Source: a virus
Virus record (IMG/VR): IMGVR_UViG_3300026078_000987
Location: 1-29,343 of that record
Reading direction: 5' to 3' (one strand)
DNA length: 29,343 nucleotides
The notes below the pieces were generated by a model. That model searched no databases. It saw only the letters and a list, made by a program, of their open reading frames with translations, and was not told the DNA's origin. Both the position numbers and the translations under genes were made by a program. This document shows positions 22,233-28,932 of the stretch, one piece after another (position 1 is the stretch's first letter; the number at the start of each line of letters is the position of its first letter).

Positions 22233-23855
22233 GAATTTTCCCGGCCGCTTCTGGTCCGGGACATAATGATGGCCGTCCTTGGCCCTGCGCGCGCCGGGCA
22301 CCGCAGGAGGATTTCGTGCCGCCAGATCGATGTGGGCATCGAGGATCCTCAGCTTCGCATCCAGATCGGCCTTGATTTTCGCCAGTTCGATCTCGGCCTG
22401 GGTTTTCACATGTAGATGGACCGCAGCGTCCTGCGCCTGCTGCTGCTCGACTTGGGCCTTGTGTACGGCGAGCGCCTGCTCGGTTTGCGCCCTCGCTTGC
22501 GCGGCCAACAACTTCGGATCCGGCGGCGGCGCGGGCGGCGCCGGCGGCGGATGCAGCAATTGCCCGGTCTGCGGATTGATCGCCGTGGGATCGTTGAAGA
22601 ACTTGTCGGGGTTCTTGTGCCCCATGATCCTCGTCAGCTCGGCCGCGGTGTTGTAGAGTTGGGCGTCGCCGACCAGATTGCTCTTGCCGCCGGCGAGCAT
22701 TTCCTTCTGCACGTTCGCGATCGCCATGGTCTGCGCGAATTGCTGCGCCTTGCCGCCGGCGCCGAGGCCGACATTGATGGTCATGTCGTCACGGGTTTTC
22801 CAGCCGCGCGGATCGACATTGATCCAGGCATTGCGCAACCGCACGGTCTGTTGCTGCTGGCCGTGCTTGCGGATGGTGGCGTGCAGCAGCGAAAAGATAT
22901 CGCGCACGCCTTCCGCCATGAGGCGGGCGATCAGCTTCATCCGCATTTGCGACGCCGAAAACACCTGCGCCACCGCAGTCGCCGACTGGTTCTGCAGCGC
23001 GTTGGCGTCCAGCCCCTGGCTCTGTCTGGCAAGGCCCGTGCGGGTTTCCAGTTCGGCATCGAGATATTGCATCATCGGATAGACCGACGAGGTTATGTCC
23101 GGCACCACCTGCCAGTTCAGCCCGCCCGGCTGCCTGGTGCGGACTACGCCGCCGGGGCGCGACACCGATAGATCGTCGAGCGTGTTCGGACCGGCCATGC
23201 CCTCGGCGACCTCGACCCGCGGATTGTTGTGCAGATAGAGGTTATCCAGCGCGCCGCGTTTGAGCGCGGTCTTCTCGCGCTGCACCGGCATCACCAGATC
23301 GGCGATCGAGCGGCCGAAGAAGCGATGAGTGATCGGCACCGGCGTGGTCGCCGCGAACGGAATGGCGTCGAATGGCATGATACATTCCTTGCCGCCCTTG
23401 CGCAGGATCTCGCTTTGGTCGCCGCCGGTAATGACCTGGTAGAGGCAGGCCCGGCCCTCGCCTTCGTAGTCCATCCGCACATAGTGCTCGGTGATGCGGA
23501 CCAGCCGTGCCGCCGAATTCACCTCGCCCGAACTGATGTTGAAATGCTCGTCGACGCTGTCACGCGCCAACGTCTCGATCTCGGTATTGCCGGTATAGTC
23601 GCTGAGCGATTTGACCTGGTTCTCGTCAAAGCCCTCCGCGATCAACTGGCTTTCGGTCTTGGTGACGACCTCGTGGAAGCAGTAGTTGCAATCCCGGATG
23701 CAGCGCGCGCCCCGCTCGATGCCGAACTCTTCCGGCGGCACGCCCATCACCCTCGCCTGCGCCAGCTTGCGCGTGGTGACGATGGTGACGTCGTGGGTAA
23801 TGGGGAGCGGCGCCGGCTGCGTCGCAGCCTGCGGCAAAGAAATGACCATGTTCAT
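22209..23855 (-). CDS. Portal protein, C-terminal part (split gene)
   Basis: A 548-residue protein lacking the usual portal N-terminus. It has 'THDVTIVTTRKLAQARVMGV', 'PPEEFGIERGARCIRDCNYC' and 'FHEVVTKTESQLIAEGF', the barrel/wing region of P22-like portals, then 'PITHRFFGRSIADLVMPVQR', 'NLYLHNNPRVEVAEGM' and 'SVYPMMQYLDAELETRTGLA' with the crown and stem helices. A long Gln/Ala-rich coiled tail (from about residue 440) ends 'GKFLMVVPHG'. The missing N-terminus is encoded 1.45 kb upstream at 25310-25897. Added together (743 residues) they equal a normal P22-type portal. The start at 23855 has no strong ribosome site; a second ATG is at 23849. Whether the halves assemble is unknown. Confidence 0.85.
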   Translation of the reverse strand: MNMVISLPQAATQPAPLPITHDVTIVTTRKLAQARVMGVPPEEFGIERGARCIRDCNYCFHEVVTKTESQLIAEGFDENQVKSLSDYTGNTEIETLARDSVDEHFNISSGEVNSAARLVRITEHYVRMDYEGEGRACLYQVITGGDQSEILRKGGKECIMPFDAIPFAATTPVPITHRFFGRSIADLVMPVQREKTALKRGALDNLYLHNNPRVEVAEGMAGPNTLDDLSVSRPGGVVRTRQPGGLNWQVVPDITSSVYPMMQYLDAELETRTGLARQSQGLDANALQNQSATAVAQVFSASQMRMKLIARLMAEGVRDIFSLLHATIRKHGQQQQTVRLRNAWINVDPRGWKTRDDMTINVGLGAGGKAQQFAQTMAIANVQKEMLAGGKSNLVGDAQLYNTAAELTRIMGHKNPDKFFNDPTAINPQTGQLLHPPPAPPAPPPDPKLLAAQARAQTEQALAVHKAQVEQQQAQDAAVHLHVKTQAEIELAKIKADLDAKLRILDAHIDLAARNPPAVPGARRAKDGHHYVPDQKRPGKFLMVVPHG

Positions 23856-23906
23856 GAAAATCCGTCGTGAGATGCGGCGAATGAATCTGCAGCTGGCGCT
23901 AAAAAG

Positions 23907-24785
23907 TCAGCGGGAAGCGTCGTCGGATCGGCTGTTGCGCAAATAATCCAGAAGGAGGCCCGGCAGTCCGCCGGGAGGAGGTTGATCCGGACTTGCGGGA
24001 TTAAAAAGTTCAGCGTCGGTCATCATGCCCGGAAGGCCGCGCGGCCTGTTCGGCGGAGGCGGGAACATGACCGGAGACGCGCCCTTGTCGAACGCGATCG
24101 AGCCGCCTGGTTCCCGCGGTTGCGAGGCCGGTGGTAACGGCGGCGGTGAACTGGCTGGCGCTGCGGACGCTGTCCAATCACCCATCCCGTCGCCCAACGG
24201 CTTTTGCCTGGACGGCGCGGGGAAAGGTACCGGCGGCGCCGGCGGCGCGCCGATCGTGGCACGACCGGTTTGCAGCATCCGAAACAACGGCGGAAGTTCA
24301 TCGTCCGGCCCCATCGCAGGTCGAATAAACCTTGGAGCATCCGCGGCCTGTGGGAGGGTAACCGTATAGGTCCCGGCTTTGGAAGTACCGATCGAACCGC
24401 TGACGCCGGCTTCGATTGCAGATTCTCTGCCCTTCGCGGGCTGGGGAATGCCATTGATGTCTGGAATGCTCGTATTGAAGGATACGGAAGGTATCAACGT
24501 GGAAACATTCGAGGTCGTGCCGTATCCAAGCGTATCGGCTGAAGTCATTCCTTTCCGGAGGAAGACGGCACCCAAATTTAGATTGCCCAGCGGTCCCAAG
24601 GGAATTTTCCAGGCGTCGCGGCCTCGTCCCCACATGCCGGTTAGGGTCGCGGAAGGCGCCGTAGGCGAGCCCGAATTCCAGTAATAGGTGCCTCCGACTC
24701 CGACCGTGCCGACGCGAGGAATGGTTGATGTCCACGACAGGGTAAGACCGTCTGGTCGCAGATTTCCATTTTCATTGACGCTCAT
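23907..24785 (-). CDS. Gly/Pro-rich protein inserted in the portal gene, effector-leader-like
   Basis: A 292-residue protein. The first 150 residues are Gly/Ser/Thr-rich beta ('PRVGTVGVGGTYYWNSGSPT', 'GPLGNLNLGAVFLRKGMTSA', 'AGVSGSIGTSKAGTYTVTLP') like the strands of a barrel or fibre. Residues about 170-260 are proline-rich ('APPAPPVPFPAPSRQKPLGD', 'APASSPPPLPPASQPREPGG'), and it ends 'PPPGGLPGLLLDYLRNSRSD'. The final GGL-x-x-LL motif resembles those at 7244-7684 and 8874-9263, where a variable domain follows or is missing. It begins within the insertion that splits the portal and ends 51 bp before the portal C-terminal part. No named family recognised; a relation to polymorphic-toxin leaders is inferred. 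Confidence 0.6.
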   Translation of the reverse strand: MSVNENGNLRPDGLTLSWTSTIPRVGTVGVGGTYYWNSGSPTAPSATLTGMWGRGRDAWKIPLGPLGNLNLGAVFLRKGMTSADTLGYGTTSNVSTLIPSVSFNTSIPDINGIPQPAKGRESAIEAGVSGSIGTSKAGTYTVTLPQAADAPRFIRPAMGPDDELPPLFRMLQTGRATIGAPPAPPVPFPAPSRQKPLGDGMGDWTASAAPASSPPPLPPASQPREPGGSIAFDKGASPVMFPPPPNRPRGLPGMMTDAELFNPASPDQPPPGGLPGLLLDYLRNSRSDDASR

Positions 24786-24875
24786 CGCCGTCCCCGAGTA
24801 GCAATCTTCAACCGGAAGTATTGATGTTTGCTGGCGTAAGGGCCGCCGTCTTGCGATCGGCAGTCAGGATATAAA

Positions 24876-25211
24876 ATGATGACACTTTCTTATTGGCTAG
24901 TGGTGGTATGGTTCGTCGGGGCCGGGTTCTTTGCCGTACGTGCGCTGAACTTTACGCGACTGACCCTCAACAATTTGACGCCCGGGACGAACTATTGGGA
25001 ATCGGCAAATAAAAGAAGTTTAACCTGGTTACGGGCGGGTCCATCAGGATCGACGCTACGTCAGTCGATCCTGAACTGCTGAACGAGGCCGGCAAGAAAT
25101 ATCGAGCGAAAGCGATCAGAAACGGGCGATATATGTTTGCCTGGGCCGTGATCGGCTTTGTAGCGATCGCGAGCCTGTTCTCTTACGCCAAGTCGTTGGC
25201 ACCGGGATGAT
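24876..25211 (+). pseudogene. Frameshifted two-helix membrane protein gene on the plus strand
   Basis: The first frame gives 'MMTLSYWLVVVWFVGAGFFA', then 'RLTLNNLTPGTNYWESAN' and drifts into poor sequence before a stop at 25082. From about 25015 another frame continues sensibly: 'KKFNLVTGGSIRIDATSVDP', 'ELLNEAGKKYRAKAIRNGRY' and 'MFAWAVIGFVAIASLFSYAK', stopping at 25211. The shift falls at an A-rich run (aaataaaagaag, near 25008). Restored, it would be a protein of about 110 residues with one membrane helix at each end. A further hydrophobic 20-residue frame (25229-25291) follows on the same strand. It faces against the portal fragments on both sides, so it came in with the insertion. Confidence 0.55.
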
Positions 25212-25309
25212 CACCATCAGGCTTCAGCATGATCAACCTTGCTTACGGCGGCATCCTGGTCTTCAGCTTCCTCGCGTATGTACATGCATGATTTGAAGGG
25301 ACGCGTTGC

Positions 25310-25897
25310 TTAACTCGTCGCTTCCGACCTGGACGGTCGGCTTTCCAGTTCGTCCGCCGCCTTGTGTACGGTGTGCGCCACGATCTTCATCGCGCCGCCG
25401 GATTGCATCACGGCCTGCGCCAATAACGTGAACTGGTCCTCGGTGAGGTCGTAATAGGTCTCGCGGCTTTCTTCCTCGCGCTCCTCCCACCACACCTTGA
25501 CGATGCCGACCTTCGAAAGCAGCGCGTCCTTGATGAAGGAATACAGTACCATGAAGCCCGGATTCTGCTGCATGAAGACGTGATTGACGTAATCCGTTTC
25601 CTGGGTTGCCGCGGCCTCGTCGTCGGGGCCGACCGGCTCGAAGCGGACGACTTCGTCGGAGCCGGCAAAGATATCCATCAGGTTCGGCATCAATCCTTCG
25701 ATGGTGTCGGCGACGTCGGTCGACACTGCACGCGAGCGCCCCTCCGGCGCCGGCATGTCCTTGCGCATGTCGCCGAGGTAATAGTCCATCGCATCGGCGC
25801 GCTCGTCCATCAGCCGCGCCGCGGAAATGGCGGCCAGCGCATCGGCCTTTTCGGAGGCGAGCATCGCCTTGAGATCAAGCGGAGACATTTTGGGCAT
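25310..25897 (-). CDS. Portal protein, N-terminal part (split gene)
   Basis: A 195-residue protein with the start of a P22-like portal: 'RLMDERADAMDYYLGDMRKD', 'PEGRSRAVSTDVADTIEGLM', 'PNLMDIFAGSDEVVRFEPVG' and 'ETDYVNHVFMQQNPGFMVLY', then 'IVKVWWEEREEESRETYYDL'. It stops after 'AMKIVAHTVHKAADELE' and a short Ser/Arg-rich tail that is probably not portal sequence. In intact homologues the chain would run from here through a Pro/Gln linker into the 'HDVTIVTTRK' region at 22209-23855, so the break is in the linker between two domains. The tail after about residue 180 is probably read from the inserted DNA. Confidence 0.85.
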   Translation of the reverse strand: MPKMSPLDLKAMLASEKADALAAISAARLMDERADAMDYYLGDMRKDMPAPEGRSRAVSTDVADTIEGLMPNLMDIFAGSDEVVRFEPVGPDDEAAATQETDYVNHVFMQQNPGFMVLYSFIKDALLSKVGIVKVWWEEREEESRETYYDLTEDQFTLLAQAVMQSGGAMKIVAHTVHKAADELESRPSRSEATS

Positions 25898-25939
25898 GAT
25901 TATCTCTGCGAAATATTTTGGTGGAGACTACAACTAAAG

Positions 25940-26230
25940 AGGCAACATTCGATTCGATGGGACGCAGAGAAGAAACGCTATCAACTTAGCGAGATCCACC
26001 CCAACGTGTTCGCCCGTGCGCTGAAAGAAGGCATGGAGGAGGGAGAACCCCAACATAGCCTTTGTGACGCCTGCTATGAGTCCGGATTCAAGTCGCGCCT
26101 CAAAAGGGAAACGTCGAATCCAGGGCGGTGCAGTGTGATCGTTTGTAATGGATGCGGTTGGTTCGCTTACCTTAGTGGAATGTCTAGTCCTGAACACAGG
26201 AGTCAACGGCCTACCCCATATCGCGAATAA
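25940..26230 (+). pseudogene. Zinc-ribbon protein fragment on the plus strand
   Basis: The plus strand reads 'IRWDAEKKRYQLSEIHPNVF', 'ARALKEGMEEGEPQHSLCDA', 'CYESGFKSRLKRETSNPGRC' and 'SVIVCNGCGWFAYLSG', ending at a TAA. The two Cys-x2-Cys pairs (CDAC and CNGC) about 29 residues apart make a zinc ribbon of the type found in small rhizobial prophage proteins that normally start with a coiled-coil half. Here there is no ATG before the ribbon part, and upstream sequence in this frame is the antisense of the portal gene, so the N-terminal half is missing. It fills most of the 389-bp gap between large terminase and portal, and reads opposite to both. Confidence 0.55.
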
Positions 26231-26286
26231 AAATCTGGTGCTCCTATCACGTCCCTGCCAGGAAGGCGGTCGAGATAGGACACTGC

Positions 26287-27585
26287 TCACACCCACCCCT
26301 GCTCTGCGTACCGGATCGGCCGGTTGAATGCTGCGGCCCGGTCCGGCTGCTCGTAACAGATCGCCATCAGTCCAAGCGCGTCGGCGGCATGGCTTGACCA
26401 ATCGTGTTCCGGCCCGAGGCCGACGCCGCGCGCCTCGTCCTTGCGCTCGTGGTAGAAGCCGAGCGCGTCCCTGCCCGGCTCGGTCGTTGCTTCGTTGAAC
26501 CAGAGCTGCGGGCCCAGCCGCCGCAGCGCCTCGATGCGCATCATGGCCGCGCCCCTGCCCTGGTTCTTCACCGGGAGTTCGACCGTAAAGCCGGCCTCAC
26601 GCAGATGATCCTCGTAGCGCTTGCCGGTGATGTTGTTGGCGGCAACGCCGTCATGCGGCAGGTGCAGGATCGCCTGCGCGTAGCCGTTCGCGCGCAGCCA
26701 GTTGACGTGAAATGCCAGCACCTGGCCAACAGCTTCGTAGTAGTCGAGAACTCTGATCTCGCTCCCGACCCACTGCACAATCCAGATCGTAAACGCATCC
26801 GCCGTGGCGCCGGCGCCGCCGATATCGATGAAGGCGCGCAGCGGCAGCAGCGGATCGGCCGAGACTTTTCCGATTCTCCCCTGCGCCCGCGCCTGTTGCA
26901 GCAACTGCGCGAAGTAAGCGCCTTCGAACGCCCTGGCGTATTCACCTTCCCAAATGTGATCGTACCTTTCCGGAAAATGCTGGAGGTCGAGCTTGCGCTC
27001 GTCTTCCAGCACCGCCGGGAACCAGGGATTGTCGCGCCAGTTCGCCTTGACGACGATAGCGCCGGCAGGCTGCCGTCCCCGGAAGAAATCATCGGTGGCA
27101 TCGGATTTCCGGCGCGGATTCCAAGACGCCCACAGTTCGGAGGCCTTTGCGCGTATCGTCGGGCGTAGCAACGACAGACTGCGCGCACTCAGCGTCTGCG
27201 CCTCGTCGATCCAGGCGATCCGGAACCCTTCCAGCGATTTGATCGACTCCGAGGTGTGATCCTGCATGCCCCGGAAAATGATCAGGCCGTCACCTGGCGT
27301 CTCGATCTTGTCGCTGAAGATATTGAACTGGTGGCCGAGGCCGAGCGCTGCGACCTTGTTCTCGATCAACCGCTTGCTCGATTGCGCCAGCGTGCGCTGC
27401 GCCTCGCGGATGCAGACGGCGAGCGTGCCGCGTTCGGCCTGGCAGGTCTCGACCAGAAGCTCCGCGAAAAAATGCGATTTGCCCGAGCCGCGTCCGCCGA
27501 AAACGCCTTTGTAACGGGCCGGTTCCAGCAGCGGCTCAAATATCTTCGCGGTCGGAATTTTCAGGACTGACAATGACACGCTCAA
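26287..27585 (-). CDS. terL: Terminase large subunit
   Basis: A 432-residue DNA-packaging motor protein of the PBSX/Terminase_3 type. Walker A is 'GGRGSGKSHF' (about residues 30-39), Walker B 'FRIAWIDEAQ' (about 121-130). The C-terminal nuclease part has 'AFIDIGGAGATADAFTIWIV' (first acidic residue), 'AILHLPHDGVAANN' and a closing 'DWSSHAADALGLM' Asp. It cuts concatemeric phage DNA and drives it through the portal using ATP. The start is uncertain: TTG 27585, GTG 27579 and TTG 27573 all lie in the overlap with the small subunit gene; none has a strong ribosome site. It directly precedes the portal region, with a zinc-ribbon remnant between. Confidence 0.92.
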   Translation of the reverse strand: MSVSLSVLKIPTAKIFEPLLEPARYKGVFGGRGSGKSHFFAELLVETCQAERGTLAVCIREAQRTLAQSSKRLIENKVAALGLGHQFNIFSDKIETPGDGLIIFRGMQDHTSESIKSLEGFRIAWIDEAQTLSARSLSLLRPTIRAKASELWASWNPRRKSDATDDFFRGRQPAGAIVVKANWRDNPWFPAVLEDERKLDLQHFPERYDHIWEGEYARAFEGAYFAQLLQQARAQGRIGKVSADPLLPLRAFIDIGGAGATADAFTIWIVQWVGSEIRVLDYYEAVGQVLAFHVNWLRANGYAQAILHLPHDGVAANNITGKRYEDHLREAGFTVELPVKNQGRGAAMMRIEALRRLGPQLWFNEATTEPGRDALGFYHERKDEARGVGLGPEHDWSSHAADALGLMAICYEQPDRAAAFNRPIRYAEQGWV

Positions 27586-27793
27586 TTCGGTGGATCAGCT
27601 CCAGCGCGCCGCCGTCGCCGTTCTGCAAGGATTGCGGCGGCTTGCCCCAGCCACGATCGAGGATCGCGTTCGCCGCCGTGACCCGCGCCGCGGCGGTGGC
27701 GGCCTCCGAGCACATGATGCCGACCAGGACTTTGATCGCCGATCGCGTATAGCTGCGCGCCACCGAGCGGATTTCAGTGATGGCTCTGGGCAT
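27536..27793 (-). CDS. Terminase small subunit-like protein
   Basis: An 85-residue protein: 'MPRAITEIRSVARSYTRSAI', 'KVLVGIMCSEAATAAARVTA', 'ANAILDRGWGKPPQSLQNGD'. This is the compact pattern of small-terminase-like or terminase-associated DNA-binding proteins in rhizobial prophages ('AArvaAAnaiLDRGwGKp'). It overlaps the large subunit gene by about 50 bp, so the two should be translated together. The protein is shorter than classical small terminases and lacks an evident C-terminal domain, but such short versions are common. It is the first phage gene of the right-to-left operon visible here. Confidence 0.82.
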   Translation of the reverse strand: MPRAITEIRSVARSYTRSAIKVLVGIMCSEAATAAARVTAANAILDRGWGKPPQSLQNGDGGALELIHRIERVIVSPENSDREDI

Positions 27794-27853
27794 CTGGACT
27801 TCCTGCGCCGCGAAAGAAGCGAGCGCGACGGGTAGAATTGCAAACGATGATAT

Positions 27854-27925
27854 TCACGACAGTCCTTCCCACACGATGATCAGCACCAATCCGGCCAGCG
27901 CCAACGAGATCAGATAGGCCGTCAT
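27854..27925 (-). CDS. 23-residue membrane microprotein
   Basis: An ATG with a strong GGAGG sequence about seven bases upstream opens a 23-codon frame, 'MTAYLISLALAGLVLIIV' plus a five-residue end, almost entirely one membrane helix. I associate this kind of short sequence with small hypothetical proteins repeated in Bradyrhizobium genomes. It lies 60 bp upstream of the small terminase and on the same strand, so it may share its promoter. Function unknown; it could be a membrane toxin, a regulator or a conserved host microprotein. Confidence 0.55.
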   Translation of the reverse strand: MTAYLISLALAGLVLIIVWEGLS

Positions 27926-28079
27926 GCTGGTCCCTCCTCCCTGGTCCGAAAAATAGTGCGGCATGACCGGTGTGGCGCGATCATTTCGGGGCGCGAACGC
28001 CCTATCCCTTGCGGGGCCGCGTGCGGTCGTTGACGAGACGACCGCGGCCGGCGCGTTCGCGCACGCCGGCTAAGGCTTC

Positions 28080-28200
28080 GGTTCTGACTAAATCGGAACC
28101 GAACTTTGGATTCTTGTTTGACGCGTTTTCTTCACGCCAACCGGCATCCACCCACGGATCAAGTCCGAGGGCATGCTCGCTCGAAAACGCTGTGGTCAAA
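28080..28200. repeat. Extragenic repeat with GCGTTTTC / GAAAACGC arms
   Basis: The 8-base arms gcgttttc (28123-28130) and gaaaacgc (28183-28190) are perfect inverted repeats about 50 bp apart. They enclose a sequence of the 'ttcacgc...aaccgg...atccac' type that is scattered between genes of many Rhizobiales genomes. A frame on the minus strand across it is an artefact of the repeat. Confidence 0.6.
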
Positions 28201-28296
28201 AGGGTTCGGACGGCGGCGCGCTAACGGCGCCTGGGGCGACGGTGGGGAGGTGAAGCGCCGTGACGTACGGGCCGCCGTCCGATTCGAATTCCAAAT

Positions 28297-28328
28297 GAAA
28301 AAACCCGCGGCCGGTTTCCCGGCGCGGG
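28297..28328 (-). terminator. Terminator-like hairpin, repeat unit 1
   Basis: On the minus strand, a stem made by cccgc-gccgg and ccggc-gcggg with a short loop is followed by a run of six T, the form of an intrinsic terminator. Confidence 0.6.
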
Positions 28329-28493
28329 CTCAACTGTTGCGATGGTGGATATAAGCCGGTGATTTGCCCGGCGGATCAAGTCTCGAAATCGAACGGCGGT
28401 AATGGCCGAAAATTCAGTCGCGGCCCAATTGCGGAGGCTGTCGAGAGAAAGCCGGTCGATAGAAAAAACTCTCCGAATAAAGACCGCTCATCG

Positions 28494-28521
28494 AAAAGCC
28501 CGCAACCTTCCGGCTGCGGGC
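28494..28521 (-). terminator. Terminator-like hairpin, repeat unit 2
   Basis: On the minus strand, gcccgca-gcc / ggttgcgggc forms a strong stem followed by TTTT. It is the best-formed of the three hairpins. Confidence 0.65.
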
Positions 28522-28681
28522 TCAATTCTTGCGACGATGCATATAAGCCGGTGATTTGCCCGTCGGGTCAAGTCTCAAATCGAACTGTGGTAAAAGCCGA
28601 AAATTCAGTCGCGGTTCAATTGACAAGTTTGTCGGGAAAGCCGCTGGTTGAAAAAAACCTCTGATCAATGATCTTTCAATG

Positions 28682-28710
28682 AAAGGCCCGCAACCTTTCG
28701 GGCTACGGGC
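28682..28710 (-). terminator. Terminator-like hairpin, repeat unit 3
   Basis: On the minus strand, gcccg / cgggc arms with two mismatches inside are followed by a short TTT run; weaker than units 1 and 2. Confidence 0.45.
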
Positions 28711-28932
28711 ATGATTCTTCCGACCATGGACATAAGCCGGTGATTTGCCCGGCAAGTCAAATCTAAACAGACGGAACCACCGGCAGATTTTTCAACAAGA
28801 GTTCGGTCGATTTGCCTTGCGCGTTTTTTATACACAGATAAGCGCGACTGCGCCGCGCAAAGCTGACGATTGATCGAATGACTTGATTTAGCGGATATAT
28901 TTTGCTGGGATGTTTTGGGCTGAGGAAGTGTG

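Larger units (their letters stand above)
28297..28771. repeat. Three tandem ~190-bp repeat units
   Basis: Units begin at about 28297, 28494 and 28682 (spacing 197 and 188 bp); the third is cut short near 28771. Each has an A-run, a GC-rich hairpin, 'gggc/gggctc...tt(c/g)', then the nearly invariant 20-mer 'ataagccggtgatttgcccg' at 28351, 28543 and 28732, then 'x-gtcaa(g/a)tct'. Units 1 and 2 also share 'gccgaaaattcagtcgcgg'. A shorter fourth copy of the 20-mer region is at 19361 inside the prophage. Confidence 0.85.
27926..28932. other. Right-flank intergenic region, about 1 kb
   Basis: No convincing gene on either strand. It holds an extragenic repeat (28080-28200), a long-armed inverted repeat (28207-28217 with 28271-28281, 11-bp perfect arms), and three tandem repeat units with terminator-like hairpins (28297-28771). 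The phage/host boundary probably lies in this stretch, but I see no tRNA and could not identify an attachment site. Confidence 0.6.

Noticed and set aside
25229-25291. 20-residue hydrophobic plus-strand frame as a separate gene
   Set aside because: Too short and without a clear ribosome site; mentioned with the adjacent frameshifted membrane gene only.
23907-25309. Insertion sequence as the cause of the portal split
   Set aside because: No transposase, no terminal inverted repeats and no obvious target duplication could be seen around the insertion.
1-27793. Gene transfer agent in place of a prophage
   Set aside because: The portal, capsid and hub are P22/SU10-like, with fibres and endolysin in a different order from the alphaproteobacterial GTA cluster, and none of the usual GTA tail genes is present.
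28002-28199. Minus-strand 65-residue reading frame
   Set aside because: It coincides with the extragenic GCGTTTTC repeat; similar readings appear wherever this repeat occurs and there is no ribosome site.
28297-28771. Tandem repeats as a CRISPR array
   Set aside because: Units are about 190 bp with diverged hairpins and similar sequence between the 20-mers; there are no short repeats with unique 30-40 bp spacers and no cas genes.
27926-28932. tRNA-based attachment site
   Set aside because: No cloverleaf-forming sequence or CCA end found in the right flank; the left end of the prophage is outside the window, so att repeats cannot be compared.
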